A stretch of DNA of 64,000 nt, from positions 30,122,213-30,186,212 of the forward strand of contig OZ234493.1 of assembly GCA_965153455.1 (NCBI GenBank), read 5' to 3'. The stretch is from Sphagnum compactum (Eukaryota; Bryophyta; Sphagnopsida; Sphagnales). Below the pieces are notes generated by a model. The model was given only the letters and a program-made list of their open reading frames with translations. It was not told the DNA's origin and ran no database searches. The position numbers were made by a program, and so were the translations under genes. This document shows positions 25,501 through 36,529 of the stretch, one piece after another; position 1 is the first letter of the stretch; each line of letters begins with the position of its first letter.

Positions 25501-28500
25501 CCACCATGCACATCACCTCATGGAGGGCTTTCCAATAGTAACAAGAGCACAATGAGGGACCCTAGGGTTTTGGAAAGGGGAGGGTGGGGGAAGGGGGTAT
25601 GGTGTGGTTGTAAACAAAATAAAACAAACAACCCTCATAATATAGAGATAAACAACTATTTTTTCACAAAATGAATAAAATGACAATTCAAGAAATTATT
25701 CTTGTACACTTCCAATTTTTCATTTCCAGCACAATCACCGTAGGGTACCCATACAGTAGTAGATGATGATACCCTTACCCTTATCATATATTACAACCAA
25801 ATGTCTTTTACCTTGAGGCACTGATTTTTGTGGGGGCAATGATTTATTTGGTGGCAAATTTTTTGCTCTTTTCGAGAATTGTTTTGAGAAAAAAAACTTC
25901 AGAAAACACATTTTTCAGTGTAATTGTCTTTTTCCGAGTGAGAATTTGCCACTTTTGTAAAATTCAAACTTTGAAAAAGAAAAGAAAAAAGGGAAACGTT
26001 GCCATGAGGATTAAATTTCATGAAAATCCGCACACTCCATTTACCTTCAAGAGGTTTATTTTGTTTTAAAAACCTTATGTACTCTTTCTTCTATACAAAT
26101 CATTATAAACAGCTACCTAGTCTCTTCCCTACTAATGTATGTTTTTGCCAACTTGCCAAGTATTTAGGTTTGGCATTCCTTCCTTTGCTTTGAAGCTAAG
26201 TACTTTGGAGTAAAACACCAAAGTTATTTTAATGTGTTGACAAGTGTTAGAAGGTACCCTATTATATACCCTGAGGATAAAAACATACTAAGTGTATATT
26301 AACATACCTTGTCAAATATATATACCCCTACTTTACCCTAATCCAGGGTAGAACAAATGAGGTTACAAAACTCCTTGAAGTATAAGAATGAAAGGGTGTG
26401 TGTGTGTTGTTTGCCCTTTCATTAAAAGGTCATTGCAACATGTGTTTAGAACTCTCCACCCAATGTAGTACCCAATTTCATCCAAGGAAATATATTTGAC
26501 TCTACATTTCTAAAGTTTGCCACAAACTATCTTTGGAGCTATTTGTCAATATGGCATGAGGGTGAATTTCCAATAAACTTATAGGTACATACCCCTTATA
26601 TTCTATAGGGTTTGTTTTGGGTAAAACTATATATATATATATATACCCTTTACCCAGAAGGAAACCCATTTTTAAGAAAATGATTATTACAAGGGTATTT
26701 GTTTTTAATACCCTTATGGGAGGGTATGGCAAAATATTATACCATCCCAACTCTGGTGCTGCTGACATGGGAAATGGCATAAAAGGGCTCTTGAGGTTGT
26801 GTTTTTAAAGCAAATAATGAAAGTGATGACATGACCCCCTTGTCAGTGATGACCATTTCTTTGATGACTAGTGAAAAGCTTCTCAAGAACAGCATCAAAC
26901 CCAGCCCCTGACACTTAAAGTGTAGGGTAATGCCTCAGGAGGGGGGGAGGGGGGTGGCGTTCCCAAGCGTAATGGGAACCGTGAACAGAGAGAAAAGGAA
27001 CCCTCTTTTGGGAACACCTTGCTCCTTGGGCAATACCCTGTCTAAAGCAACAGAAGAACTTGTATGTTCCCCCCCCCCCTCTGATACCCGCCGGATATAT
27101 TTGATAAAAAAGCAAAGAGACAAGGTGTTTCAAAGAATGAAATGGGCTGTTCAGTTGTTTTTTTGGGGCTTTATATGGCCACTAGTAAGAGGCCTCACTT
27201 GAGCAAGATGAAGAAGATACCCACGAGAGTGCCTGTTCACCCTAACTATCAAACAGCCCCTAGGAACTTTGCAAGTCTCAATGCAACAACATCCTACAGC
27301 ATGGTTCTACATTGTGCAAGTTATCTGTAAAGTCTCCTGGTTCGAGGTGATTTCGACCAGTTTCATGAAGATAGGGGACGAGAAAAATAATTTGGGGACG
27401 CAAAAGAACCAAAAGGAAATAATAACTGGGACCCAAACTAGTTTTTCCACCAAAATTGTCTTACTTTACTTTTGTTTAATGTTTCCCCCAACATCACTCA
27501 AACCCTGCAGCAGAACTATGTGAGGGCACCACACAGGTTGTCACATTGACACCCACCAAATTAGTAAGGGTTGTCAAGGTTTCCAAATTACATTGTTCAC
27601 TAAATTAGTACCTAATTGGAAACCCTAAAAAATTCCCAACTCAAATGTATTTGCAATGGATGGTGCATTGGTGAGCGTTGGGTCACGTAATAATCCCCAC
27701 ATAAAGAAAGACACACACTTTTTTTGGTCCTTTGTAACTGGACTCTGGAGGTTCCTTTGTCAGGTATGATATTTGCTAGGCATCTTACATGGTGGAAAAT
27801 TTTCTTTACAAATGTGCTAGGGTTTAGGGTTCCTGCTCTGATTTTCTTTTGTTGCCAGGTTTTCTTTCTAATCTGTTCAGATGAATGAAAAAAAAATTCC
27901 CATTCATTACATCCCTTTCTGACTCTTCCAAGATTTTCTGTCCCATGGCTCAGGCTACTTACTCGCCCTTGTGGTGGGTGGGACCTCAAAACATGGAAGG
28001 GCCTCTACACATAAAACAAGAACATAACCGTCTGTGTTACCTATGTCGGTGGTGGAACTGAAGTACAAACCAGTGTGGGGTGGGTATTTGATTTTCTTAA
28101 TACCCGCTGGTTCTGGGCATTAAAAACCATCAGATTCAAAGAACCGTCATAATGGAAGAAGGTATTTCAAAAAATTCAAAGTAATGTTGGGGGCGGATGG
28201 GGGGGGGGGGGGTCGGGTATTGGATTTTTCGATAATCACAGTTATATACCAGAACTGAGTATTTTGGAGTGTTTTTTTTTGGTAACTGCGGATATGCTGG
28301 GCATCATTTGTGTTTTTTGATCACCAGGGTTATCAACCTTGATACCCGGTTTGATGCTGGTGCAATTTCTAATACCCCCACCCCTCCTCCTCCCCCAAAA
28401 ACTCTGGTATGAACCCACCAAAGTTCTGGCAGTGACAAGTGTGGCAGCAGCAGCTATGTGGTGGGTCCTGCAAGCAATGCACCATGCGTCATTTTGGGCT

Positions 28501-28550
28501 GCTGACACGTTAAAGCTTTTGCCATTATTATGAATGAATGAGGTCAGTCA
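25500..28550. other. Intergenic region rich in GGGTAT / ATACCC motifs
   Basis: The pentamers TACCC/GGGTA recur unusually often (for example 25742-25790, 26258-26340, 26586-26735, 28080-28110, 28215, 28340-28375). It includes an (AT)n tract at about 26628-26645 and a 14-G run at 28199-28212. It appears to be several decayed copies of one repeat family, but copy borders could not be set. No gene was seen. Confidence 0.4.
27373..27470 (+). repeat. Partial third copy of the GGGGGCGAGAAC repeat family
   Basis: Contains AGGGGACGAGAAA and then AAATAATAACTGGGACCCAAACTAG followed by TTTTTCCACCAAAATTG, matching the copies at 36358-36520 (+) and 43921-44087 (-). Confidence 0.5.
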
Positions 28551-28552
28551 GA

Positions 28553-28575
28553 TTAGGGTTTAGGGTTTAGGGTTT
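28553..28575 (+). repeat. Short interstitial telomere-type repeat
   Basis: Three consecutive TTAGGGT/TTTAGGG units match the Arabidopsis-type plant telomere repeat. A single further TAGGGTTTAGGG occurs near 27823-27834. So short a run is more likely a telobox-like motif or repair scar than a former chromosome end. Confidence 0.7.
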
Positions 28576-28882
28576 CAGCCACTGAGTACTGAAGCTTGCT
28601 TTCCTGGCTTTCCTTCCTTCCAAGTTTCAGGCTCAAGCAGGTTGGTTTGTTTTGATGGGCAAAAGAAAAAAGGTTGTGATGACACACACACACCCAACCT
28701 TTTTCACCTCCTTTTCTTTGCTGTCCATGCACCAACATTAATTCAAACTGGGTGAAGCCAAGGGGGCACCCCTGCCAGAACTTTTTCCTTTTATTGCTGC
28801 TCTGAGCAGTGTTTTCTTTTCCCTCACTTTTCCACTTTAGCTAAGTTGGCTACATGTTGGCCCCCTCTTTCACAAATCATTG

Positions 28883-28893
28883 CCACGTGGCCA
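28883..28893. promoter_or_regulatory. G-box palindrome (CACGTG)
   Basis: GCCACGTGGC is a perfect G-box core with palindromic flanks, the usual site for plant bHLH/bZIP factors. No gene start is evident nearby, so it may be chance. Confidence 0.3.
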
Positions 28894-29047
28894 TATTCTA
28901 TTTCTCAGTGCCCAACCACCAGGCAGAGTATGTGAACTTTTGATGATTAGTGGAAAAATTTAGATGGACATGATTTGCTACAAGAGAATTTTTTAAGTCA
29001 GTTTTTAAACTACAAGCTTTCAAAAAAAATTAATTCTTTTGTGAATC

Positions 29048-29656
29048 ATTGATTTTCTCATTCCAACTTTTGGTGACAAAGCTCTATAGGGGAATTGAAC
29101 CCGAACCATTTGATTTTCTCATTCCAACTTTTGGTGACAAAGCTCTATAGGGGAATTGAACCCGACCCATTTGATTTTCTCATTCCAACTTTTGGTGACA
29201 AAGCTCTATAGGGGAATTGAACCCGAACCATTTGATTTTCTCATTCCAACTTTTGGTGACAAAGCTCTATAGGGGAATTGAACCCGACCCATTTGATTTT
29301 CTCATTCCAACTTTTGGTGACAAAGCTCTATAGGGGAATTGAACCCGAACCATTTGATTTTCTCATTCCAACTTTTGGTGACAAAGCTCTATAGGGGAAT
29401 TGAACCCGAACCATTTGATTTTCTCATTCCAACTTTTGGTGACAAAGCTCTATAGGGGAATTGAACCCGACCCATTTGATTTTCTCATTCCAACTTTTGG
29501 TGACAAAGCTCTATAGGGGAATTGAACCCGACCCATTTGATTTTCTCATTCCAACTTTTGGTGACAAAGCTCTATAGGGGAATTGAACCCGACCCATTTG
29601 ATTTTCTCATTCCAACTTTTGGTGACAAAGCTCTATAGGGGAATTGAACCCGACCC
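29048..29656. repeat. 61-bp minisatellite, ten copies
   Basis: Ten head-to-tail units of exactly 61 bp, each with ATTTTCTCATTCCAACTTTT, GGTGACAAAGCTCTATAGGG and GAATTGAACCCGA. The units are almost identical except for one site after CCCGA, which reads A or C. In order it is A,C,A,C,A,A,C,C,C,C. Reverse-complemented, each unit contains GGTTCAATTCC, a match to the tRNA-type B box. Confidence 0.97.
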
Positions 29657-31321
29657 AAATAGGCCCTGCCCATTGTAGCATAAGGCTTAACCTGCACAAA
29701 AGAAAACTTAGTCGCGCATACTCCATGTAAAAAAAAAGCTTTCATTCCTGATTTTTAAACGCCCAAAAGGGGGTTGGATGAAGATTCATGAATCACCATA
29801 TTCAAACAAGTATGGATCGTGGAAACAAAGTGCAGTTGTAAAATTCAGTAAATCCTCCATCATTCCCCATAGCGAATTTTGTTGTCTTTCCAACTTTGAA
29901 TTGTTGTTCCAATAGGGAAGTTTTCTATGGTGAAATACTTTTGGCTAAACATTCCTATGACTAGCTCCAAATACACAGTCGATTGGTTCCTTAGTTTAGT
30001 TTTCATAAATGTGAGCTTAGAAAAACACCACTCATCCTCTACTAAACCAATAACTCGCACAACAACAAGTTCAAAAAGAAGTTCAACCAACTTAATGTAC
30101 TCAAGGATTTGATGTTCAAAAATCTGCGAGGATGAAAAGAACCTCCAAATTTTGGTAAGTGGGTTGAGATCAAATGATTTTTGCATTGTCAATTTGGCAT
30201 TTTTTTCATGGTAAGGACAAATAAAAATCTATGGAGGTCAAAAGCAATAGCTAAAAACAATGTTGGAACCCATACCTCATTAGGCCCCACCTTCTTAGGC
30301 TGGCAAAAGGCAACTTTTAGAATTGCCAAATGGGCATAAAATCTCACTTTAGGTTTTGGTTGCAATTAATATTGGGTGTACACAACCCCAAATGCATCCA
30401 TCAACTCCTAAGATGGTAATCAACATTGCATCTTTATAATAAGTCGATTCCCAACTTTCGCTCATTGTTGTTTCACGAAGGCTATAATCTTTTCAAACAC
30501 AAGCCTTGTAACATAACTAGATCCTCCCATCCAATCTACAAAATGTGGCCCAAATGTGTTGCCCATCAAATTCAAATGCCAGGTGATTGATTCCAATATT
30601 TAGATTTGTAATTTAGCGAAAACAGATGCTCTCATGAACGAAATTGACCAAAGCCAAAAAGTTAATAAACACGTCACCTTGGAAACAACAATAGCTATCA
30701 CAATACATGTGATACACCTCTCCTCACAAATTTTGATTGAATAAAATCACAAACGAACATGTCACACAACTAAACAAATTTAATCAAAGAATGAATTGTT
30801 TCTAGGAGTGGCATAATGGCATTCAACCCCAACATCTTTACATAAGTCAACAAACATGTAGACTGAGCAGGGGCTATGGTGGGTGCATCCAATGTCATTT
30901 TCATTTAAAGAATGCGGTATTCAAATAACACAAGTTTGATAGGATTGTGTCACGAATGCCAATGCCATGGAGTTCATTCATTTGAATGTTCATCCATATA
31001 TGTACCTAATTATTAATTTAGTTTCAATTCACTTTTAGTTAACTTTCAGTAAAGTTTTAATTCACTTTCATTTGATTTATGGTTCACTTCCACTTGATTT
31101 TTAGTTCATTTTATTTAAGTCTTAATTCACTTCTATTTAACTTTTAATTAAAATCTACTTAAATTCGAATTAACTCCCAGTTGGGTTTTGGTTAAGCCCT
31201 AGTTAACTTTCAATTAACTCATAATTGATCCTCAATTATGAAGGTTCTTAATAAGTTTCCTTATTCGATGCACACATTAAAAAATCCTTGAAAGGTTGTT
31301 TGAACTAAGTCCCCAAAGGGG

Positions 31322-31330
31322 TATAAATAG
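31322..31330 (+). promoter_or_regulatory. TATA box of the first U3 unit
   Basis: TATAAATAG follows CCAAAGGGG, in the expected place at the end of U3. Confidence 0.65.
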
Positions 31331-31779
31331 AAATAAGACCCTTCATGTGACGAATGCGAACATTAGACACCATCTTCCAATGGATGAAATTCATCCATAA
31401 TGTTCATCCATAACTCCTAATTAAGTATTAGTTAATTTTCGGTTAAGTCCCATTAAATCTTAGTTAATTCTCAATTAAGTCCGAGTTAATTCATAGTTAA
31501 CTCCTAGTTAACCCATAGTTAACTTTTAGTTAACTTTTAATTAAGTCCCAGTTAAGCACTAGTTAACTCCTACTTAAATCTTAATTAATTTTTAATAATT
31601 TATTAGTTTAATCTTAACTAACTCTAATTAATTTTTAGTTGACACCTAGTTAAATCCAAGTTAACTTTCAGATAACTCATAGTTGACTCTTAGTTATGAA
31701 GGTTCTCAAAAAGCTTCTTTACTTGATGCACACATAGAAACTTCCTTGGAAATTTTATTGAGTTAAGTCCTCAAAGGGG

Positions 31780-31788
31780 TATAAATAG
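31780..31788 (+). promoter_or_regulatory. TATA box of the second U3 unit
   Basis: TATAAATAG follows TCAAAGGGG, 458 bp behind the first copy, giving the LTR two tandem core promoters. Confidence 0.65.
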
Positions 31789-33659
31789 GAGTAGGACCCT
31801 TCATTTCCTTTAGTTTGCTCAACACCAATCTTAGGCATGATCTTGCACCATAACCTTGTCATGTTTTTTTCATGTTCATGTTTGCATATGTTAGCATAAT
31901 AAATATTCATTTCCACGTTTGTCTTGCACATCTCGTGTTTTTATTTTTAATTCTTATGTTCTTATTGTTTAATTATGTAATCTTATTTTGTTCCTTGTTT
32001 GAAAATTGGACTTAGACTTTTCTTTTAGCCTTTGTTCTTGTGGTTTTTCATGTCCTTGAAACTTCATTTTCTTAAGTTTGTCCAAAACCAATTTTAAGCA
32101 CGTTCTTGCACCATAACCAAGTGTCATTTTTTTTCATGTTCATGTTTACACATGTTAGCATAATAAAGATTTGTTTTCACATTTGTCTTACACATCTTAT
32201 GTTCTTTTTCTTTGTTTTTGTGTTATTGTTTTTGAATCACATAATCTTGTTTTGTTCCTTGTTTGAAAATTAGATTTAGACCTTTTCTTAGCCTTTGTTC
32301 TTGCGGTTCTTCATGTCCATGACAAACTGGTCATGGACATCCACCTAGTTTTTATGTTTTTCAATATTTTATTACCCTTGGTTTCCATGATCTCTACCAA
32401 TTTTGTAAATTCCATATGTTTCTTAGGGCTGTGGTTGAAAAAAAACATACAAAAACTGCGAAAGACCTTCAATGCGAGACACTAAGGAAAGGTTTGAAAG
32501 GGTTTATATTGCCAAATTTGTCCAGTGAACCATATAATGCACACCCGCCACAAATGGACCATGTTGACATTGGATTTAAACTATAACTCCATATCTAAGG
32601 CCTTGGAAGGTACTAACCCCATCAACACCAAAATAGATTAGCCTTGAAGCAAGCTCCTCTTCCTTAAAACCCCTTGTGTCATCAAAAAGTTAATGATCAA
32701 CAAAGTTAGATTGTTAGCTCCAAACCCAAAAACAACATGTTATACATTCAACAACAAAGGTATGCAACACCAATCCTACACAATATAACTATGTGCACAT
32801 TTGTTAAACTTGCATTATCCATATTGGAAGTGATCTCATCACAAGTTAAAAATACAAACTTGGCATTTTGGATAGCAACTTCAGTGACATTTTTCACCTC
32901 ATGGTCAAAATGTGTTCTACCATTTACCAACTAGCCCCATCAATCAAACCAATGTTTTTTGGGGATAGATAAAAGTTTCAAGAACTAAAACAAAGGCAAG
33001 AAATCCTCATAATTTGTCATGGGCTTACCTTTCTTCAACAAGCTGAAAATAGTGGCAAATTAGACAAGTTTTCGTTTGTCTTCAACTGCCTAACCAAGAT
33101 CTTACTATTAAAAGACGGTTGTTGTAGATAGTTGATCATATGTAATTTCATTTTTTGCATGCCCACATTTTGGATCCATATACCATTTACCATCATGGTT
33201 TTTCTTCTCCCTTGCATGCTTCTTTATCCACTAAAACCTTCTCCTTCCTCTTAATTCAACTGTAAACCCAACATCTAACAAAAGTTATTGAACCAACATC
33301 ATTCAGTATGGGCTCTACCCATGGCATTTTCAAAGCCCAGACCTCCTAAAACTTCTCATTCACATTATAATCTCATATTTCTTTTGTTTCTTAGGATTGG
33401 GTGCATGCCCACCCTTAGTAGTAGCAGAAGTTTCAAGGGGTTCAAAACCTTCAAAGTTTGCATACAAAATCAAAGGTGGACTAGGAGTCTATAATTCAAA
33501 AGAAGGCATGTAAATTATTTTTGCATCCATGCTACTAGATTCAAGTGCATCATAACATTGAAGTTCATCAACTACTAAAACTTCTCCAAGGACTCAAGCA
33601 CTAAAGAAATATTTGAACTTAAAATTGGTCGGAACTTGTGAGCGTGGAGGCATGATTGA

Positions 33660-34147
33660 ATGAACTCCATAAACCTTAATCAAGACATTAAAATTCAAGA
33701 ATCGTTGATGTGAATTGCCGCCATCTTGTTGCAACAATTAGATTTCAAGAATCAAGTTTAACATAATCAATGCACCATTGTGAATTAAGGAACAAACACC
33801 ATCTACAAGTTGGAACTTGGAACTCATAGGTCATGATTCACAGGTTACATTGTTACAACCTCACTACTTCAATGCTTCTAAGTTCTTACTACTATAGCAT
33901 TCCACGTGAAATGGGTTAAAGCGAAGTGATGGAATGGCAAAAATGGGTTAAAAGGAAAGAGTTAAAGTTGTGAAATCAACGGTCACTAAGACAAAAATTT
34001 GACGATCTGGATGTAAAGTGGATTCATTTTTAACAAATGTTAATTTTGCCTCGACAACAAAGAAGCAACTTATGTCTTCCTATTGTTTTTATGATAGCAA
34101 CACTAAATTTTTTTTGATAACTTTCTTGCGATTAAAAGTCGTTTTTT
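33660..34147. other. Intergenic DNA between hAT copy 1 and the MITE
   Basis: No gene or delimitable repeat was seen; probably the non-coding flank of the hAT element. Confidence 0.4.
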
Positions 34148-34150
34148 TAA

Positions 34151-34314
34151 CACTACAACAAAAGGTGTCCCTGTATGCCAAGTGATTTCACTGGATTTTG
34201 ACTGAATTCACTGGTTGTAGTGATCGGGGACCAGTGAAGAAACAGTGAATTCACTGGTCTAGTGAATGAAGACTAGTGAACTACACCCACATTTTGTAGT
34301 AGTGTAATAAAATA
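34151..34314. mobile_element. CACTA-type MITE, 164 bp, with TAA target duplication
   Basis: Terminal inverted repeats CACTACAACAAAA and TTTTGTAGTAGTG match at 12 of 13 positions and start with the CACTA signature. TAA flanks both ends (34148-34150 and 34315-34317), the 3-bp duplication expected for this superfamily. The interior has several copies of TTCACTGG and its complement CCAGTGAA, like CACTA subterminal repeats. There is no coding capacity, so it would need a transposase in trans. Confidence 0.85.
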
Positions 34315-34317
34315 AAA

Positions 34318-35264
34318 TAAAATTTACTCCAAAAAAAAAAGTTTTGATCTATCTTAATTTCCAAATTAAAAGAGTTAAAGGTTGGGCACCAAACTCCAGT
34401 ATAGATCAAATTAAATTTATTTAATACGCCAAAAGCAAGGATGGAAGAAATGTCCACCAATCTTTTGGACATTGGTGGCTTGTGTGCCTTTGCATTTCCA
34501 AGAAATCCTTTGACAAAAATTGTCCTAGGAAAATTACAACGAAAAGTTGCTATGACATGTTTAATGGAAAAGATGTGTTAATTCAATGAACCATCTACCA
34601 TTTGGTTTCATTCTTGTACTTTCAAAAGCAAGATGTATTTGAAGATGTGATCACACTAATCTAACAATCGACCAAAGTGAACCAACACCCATTAGCGCAA
34701 CATGAAGGATGGATGGATGGTAAATGGTTAAAAAACAATGTTTTGTTGGGTTCCAATTGCTTAACTAACCATTATGGTTAATTCAATGTTTTTTTTTTAC
34801 TACCTACCTACTAACAACCCATAAAATCAGCATTTACCTAAGTATAAACCATCTACTCACCTATTATTTACCTATTTTCTTACCAATCTACCTATATATG
34901 AAACGTATTACTTACAGAATTGGTTCCTAAAGTGAAGTCTGATATTAACTTAGTTGAAGTTCATCCACAGCTGAGTATCAATGGATGTGGAGTAATAATG
35001 GACATCCAGTGGATGGTGTGCTAGTGGGTGTTGGTTCATTGTGGCCCATTATTTGTTAGTTTTGGTAAAAGTATTTGGACCACTATTGGTTCAGTATTGA
35101 CATTTGACCTAATTATCAACAAGGGTAGAAAGGCCGAAGCAAGAAATGAAATAATCAACCTACAACTATGGTTCTTTTTTTTCTTGGATCATGTAGGTAG
35201 ATCACTTGTCTAATCTTATGTTTAACTTGGCAATTGTAACGTCAATGCGCCAAACATTAAACAA
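34318..35264. other. Intergenic region, no gene seen
   Basis: AT-rich, with a short run of CTACCTACCTACTAAC-like microsatellite near 34799-34815. Nothing else was identified. Confidence 0.5.
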
Positions 35265-35600
35265 GAATAATGAATTAAATGTGGCATCACACTTCATGTA
35301 GTTACAAGATAGTGCCCAACAAGAAAATTATTTTTATTTTTATTGTATGTAAACTATTATTAATGCTATAATTATCTTCAACCACTTTTTCAAGGAAAAA
35401 AAAAAGTGATACAATGATTAAAAATCCTACCTTTAGCCCAAAGCTCTAGGGGTTTTTTTCTTTTCAAATTTTCATTTTTTTCATGGATGGATGACTAAAA
35501 AATGTCATAATCGAACAACTTCCTCAAGCTAGTTGCCTGAAAAGAAAAGGGGAGTTGCAACTTCCTTGGGATGTGGGGACTTGGAAGCCCCAACCAAGTT
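35265..35600 (+). repeat. Dispersed direct repeat, copy A
   Basis: Shares order and wording with 45690-46010: AAATGTG.CAT, AGTTRCAAGAYARTGCC, TTATTGTAYGTRAACTAT, TTTTCAAGGAAAAA, a TTTTTTTCATGG block and CAAGCTAG.TGCC. The copies are clearly diverged, 10.4 kb apart and in the same orientation. The family is unidentified; they could be old LTRs or unrelated insertions. Confidence 0.6.
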
Positions 35601-35847
35601 GCTTGACGCAAGTGTGCAAAAAATGCCTCGGGAAGGTGGGGGAGTTGCAACTTTTCATTCCACTATGGCATCATTTGTTTTCAACATTCATACATTGTAT
35701 AACTTTTCATCCATATTATGCAACATTTTTCTTCAACTTTTCATTGTGAAATGTCACATAATATGGATGAAAAATTGCATGTTGAATGAAAAGTTTGGAA
35801 AAAAGAGAAAAAAATTGTATAACATGGGTGAAAAACATTCATTTGCC

Positions 35848-36005
35848 CCAAGAACCATGGTTCCCCAAGAAATTGGCCCATTTTCCCCAAGGAACCATGG
35901 TTTCCTCAAAGAAACATGGTTTTATAAGTGAATGAGTCCAAGTTCTCAAGGAAACTTGGTTCCCAAGGCAAGTGAGCCCAAGTTTCCAAGGAAACCATGG
36001 TTTTG
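35848..36005. repeat. Cluster of AACCATGGTT-centred short repeats
   Basis: Near-copies of AAGGAACCATGGTTCCC occur at about 35852, 35890, 35908, 35957 and 35990, spaced 18-50 bp, with the palindromic core AACCATGGTT. Each can read on both strands. Confidence 0.75.
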
Positions 36006-36357
36006 CTAAGAACTTCAACACATTTCCTTGGGGACATTATGTTTCACCAAGAATTTAGGTTGCCTGTGAGAACATAGTAGAAGGGGAATTTTCCCTAAGT
36101 TTGACAAACTTTGAAGAAGAAACTTTCTCCTCTATTATAGGAACAATAGGTAGATTTAGTATTAAGTCTTCTTATCATGGCCCACCCACCAATTGGTAAC
36201 TTCATGAATTAATTTTTGTTTTTCTCTTTCTTAGTTTGTGGCTAATTGTGGTGCCCTATTTTGCCTTGGCTAGGTTGTACTTTCAGTTCTTTGCATGTTT
36301 TACAAATGAATGTGTATTTCATTTGTGCCAAAAAAAAAAATTTAATTGTGGTGTGAA

Positions 36358-36520
36358 TTTATTAACGTTATCCATAAAGTTAGGCAATTAGGGGGCGAGA
36401 ACATTTAGTTTCGGCGTAATAAGGCACCAAATGTGTAACTAGAATGAAATTGTACCAAACAAAATAATTGGGGCCCAAATTAGTTTTTCCCACTAATTTT
36501 GGTGGTAAATTGAATTTCAT
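36358..36520 (+). repeat. GGGGGCGAGAAC repeat family, plus copy
   Basis: Matches the reverse complement of 43921-44087 over its whole length: TTATCSRTAAAGT, ATTAGGGGGCGAGAAC, TAATARGGCA, CCCAAATTAGTTTT and AATTTTGGTGGTRAATTGAR. It abuts the broken C-terminal end of hAT copy 2. Confidence 0.75.
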
Positions 36521-36529
36521 CCCCTCTTT

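Larger units (their letters stand above)
30948..32324 (+). mobile_element. Solo LTR with duplicated U3 and duplicated R/U5, inserted in hAT copy 1
   Basis: Begins TGTCACGAATGCC and ends near CCATGACA. It consists of two U3-like units (30948-31345 and 31346-31803), each starting TGTSACGAATGC, continuing with an array of TTAACT/TTAATT short repeats, and ending with GGGGTATAAATAG and GACCCTTCA. Then follow two units of about 263 bp (about 31799-32061 and 32062-32324), each with TTGCACCATAACC, CATGTTAGCATAATAAA and TTTTGTTCCTTGTTTGAAAA. No internal domain follows: the hAT reading continues on both sides. Flanking GATTG/AACTG agree at only 3 of 5 positions, so no clean target duplication is visible. 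Confidence 0.75.
29860..33652 (-). pseudogene. Decayed hAT-family transposase (copy 1), split by an LTR
   Basis: Read from 33652 down to 29860. It opens with M-P-P-R...NFKFKYFF. Then come pieces typical of plant hAT/BED-type transposases: KGKPMTNYEDFLPLF, NAKFVFLTCDEITSN (about 32830) and KILKNIKTRW (about 32340-32370). After an LTR insertion it resumes with a segment ending in PLLETIHSLIKF, and closes with the C-terminal hAT dimerisation region (VEDEWCFSKLTFMKTKLRN, MFSQKYFTIENFP; 30192-29860). Many stops and frame changes break it, so it is non-functional. Terminal inverted repeats were not found. Confidence 0.8.

Noticed and set aside
28553-28575. Ancient telomere or chromosome fusion point
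   Set aside because: Only three repeat units; such short runs are common near plant genes.
29048-29656. CRISPR-like array
   Set aside because: Units are contiguous and identical along their full 61 bp with no variable spacers, and the genome is eukaryotic.
29048-29656. tRNA genes in the minisatellite
   Set aside because: Only a T-arm/B-box-like word is present; no acceptor stem, anticodon arm or full A box.
35839-36021. Repetitive Trp/Pro/Gly frame on the minus strand
   Set aside because: Translation of the CCATGG repeat cluster, not a gene.
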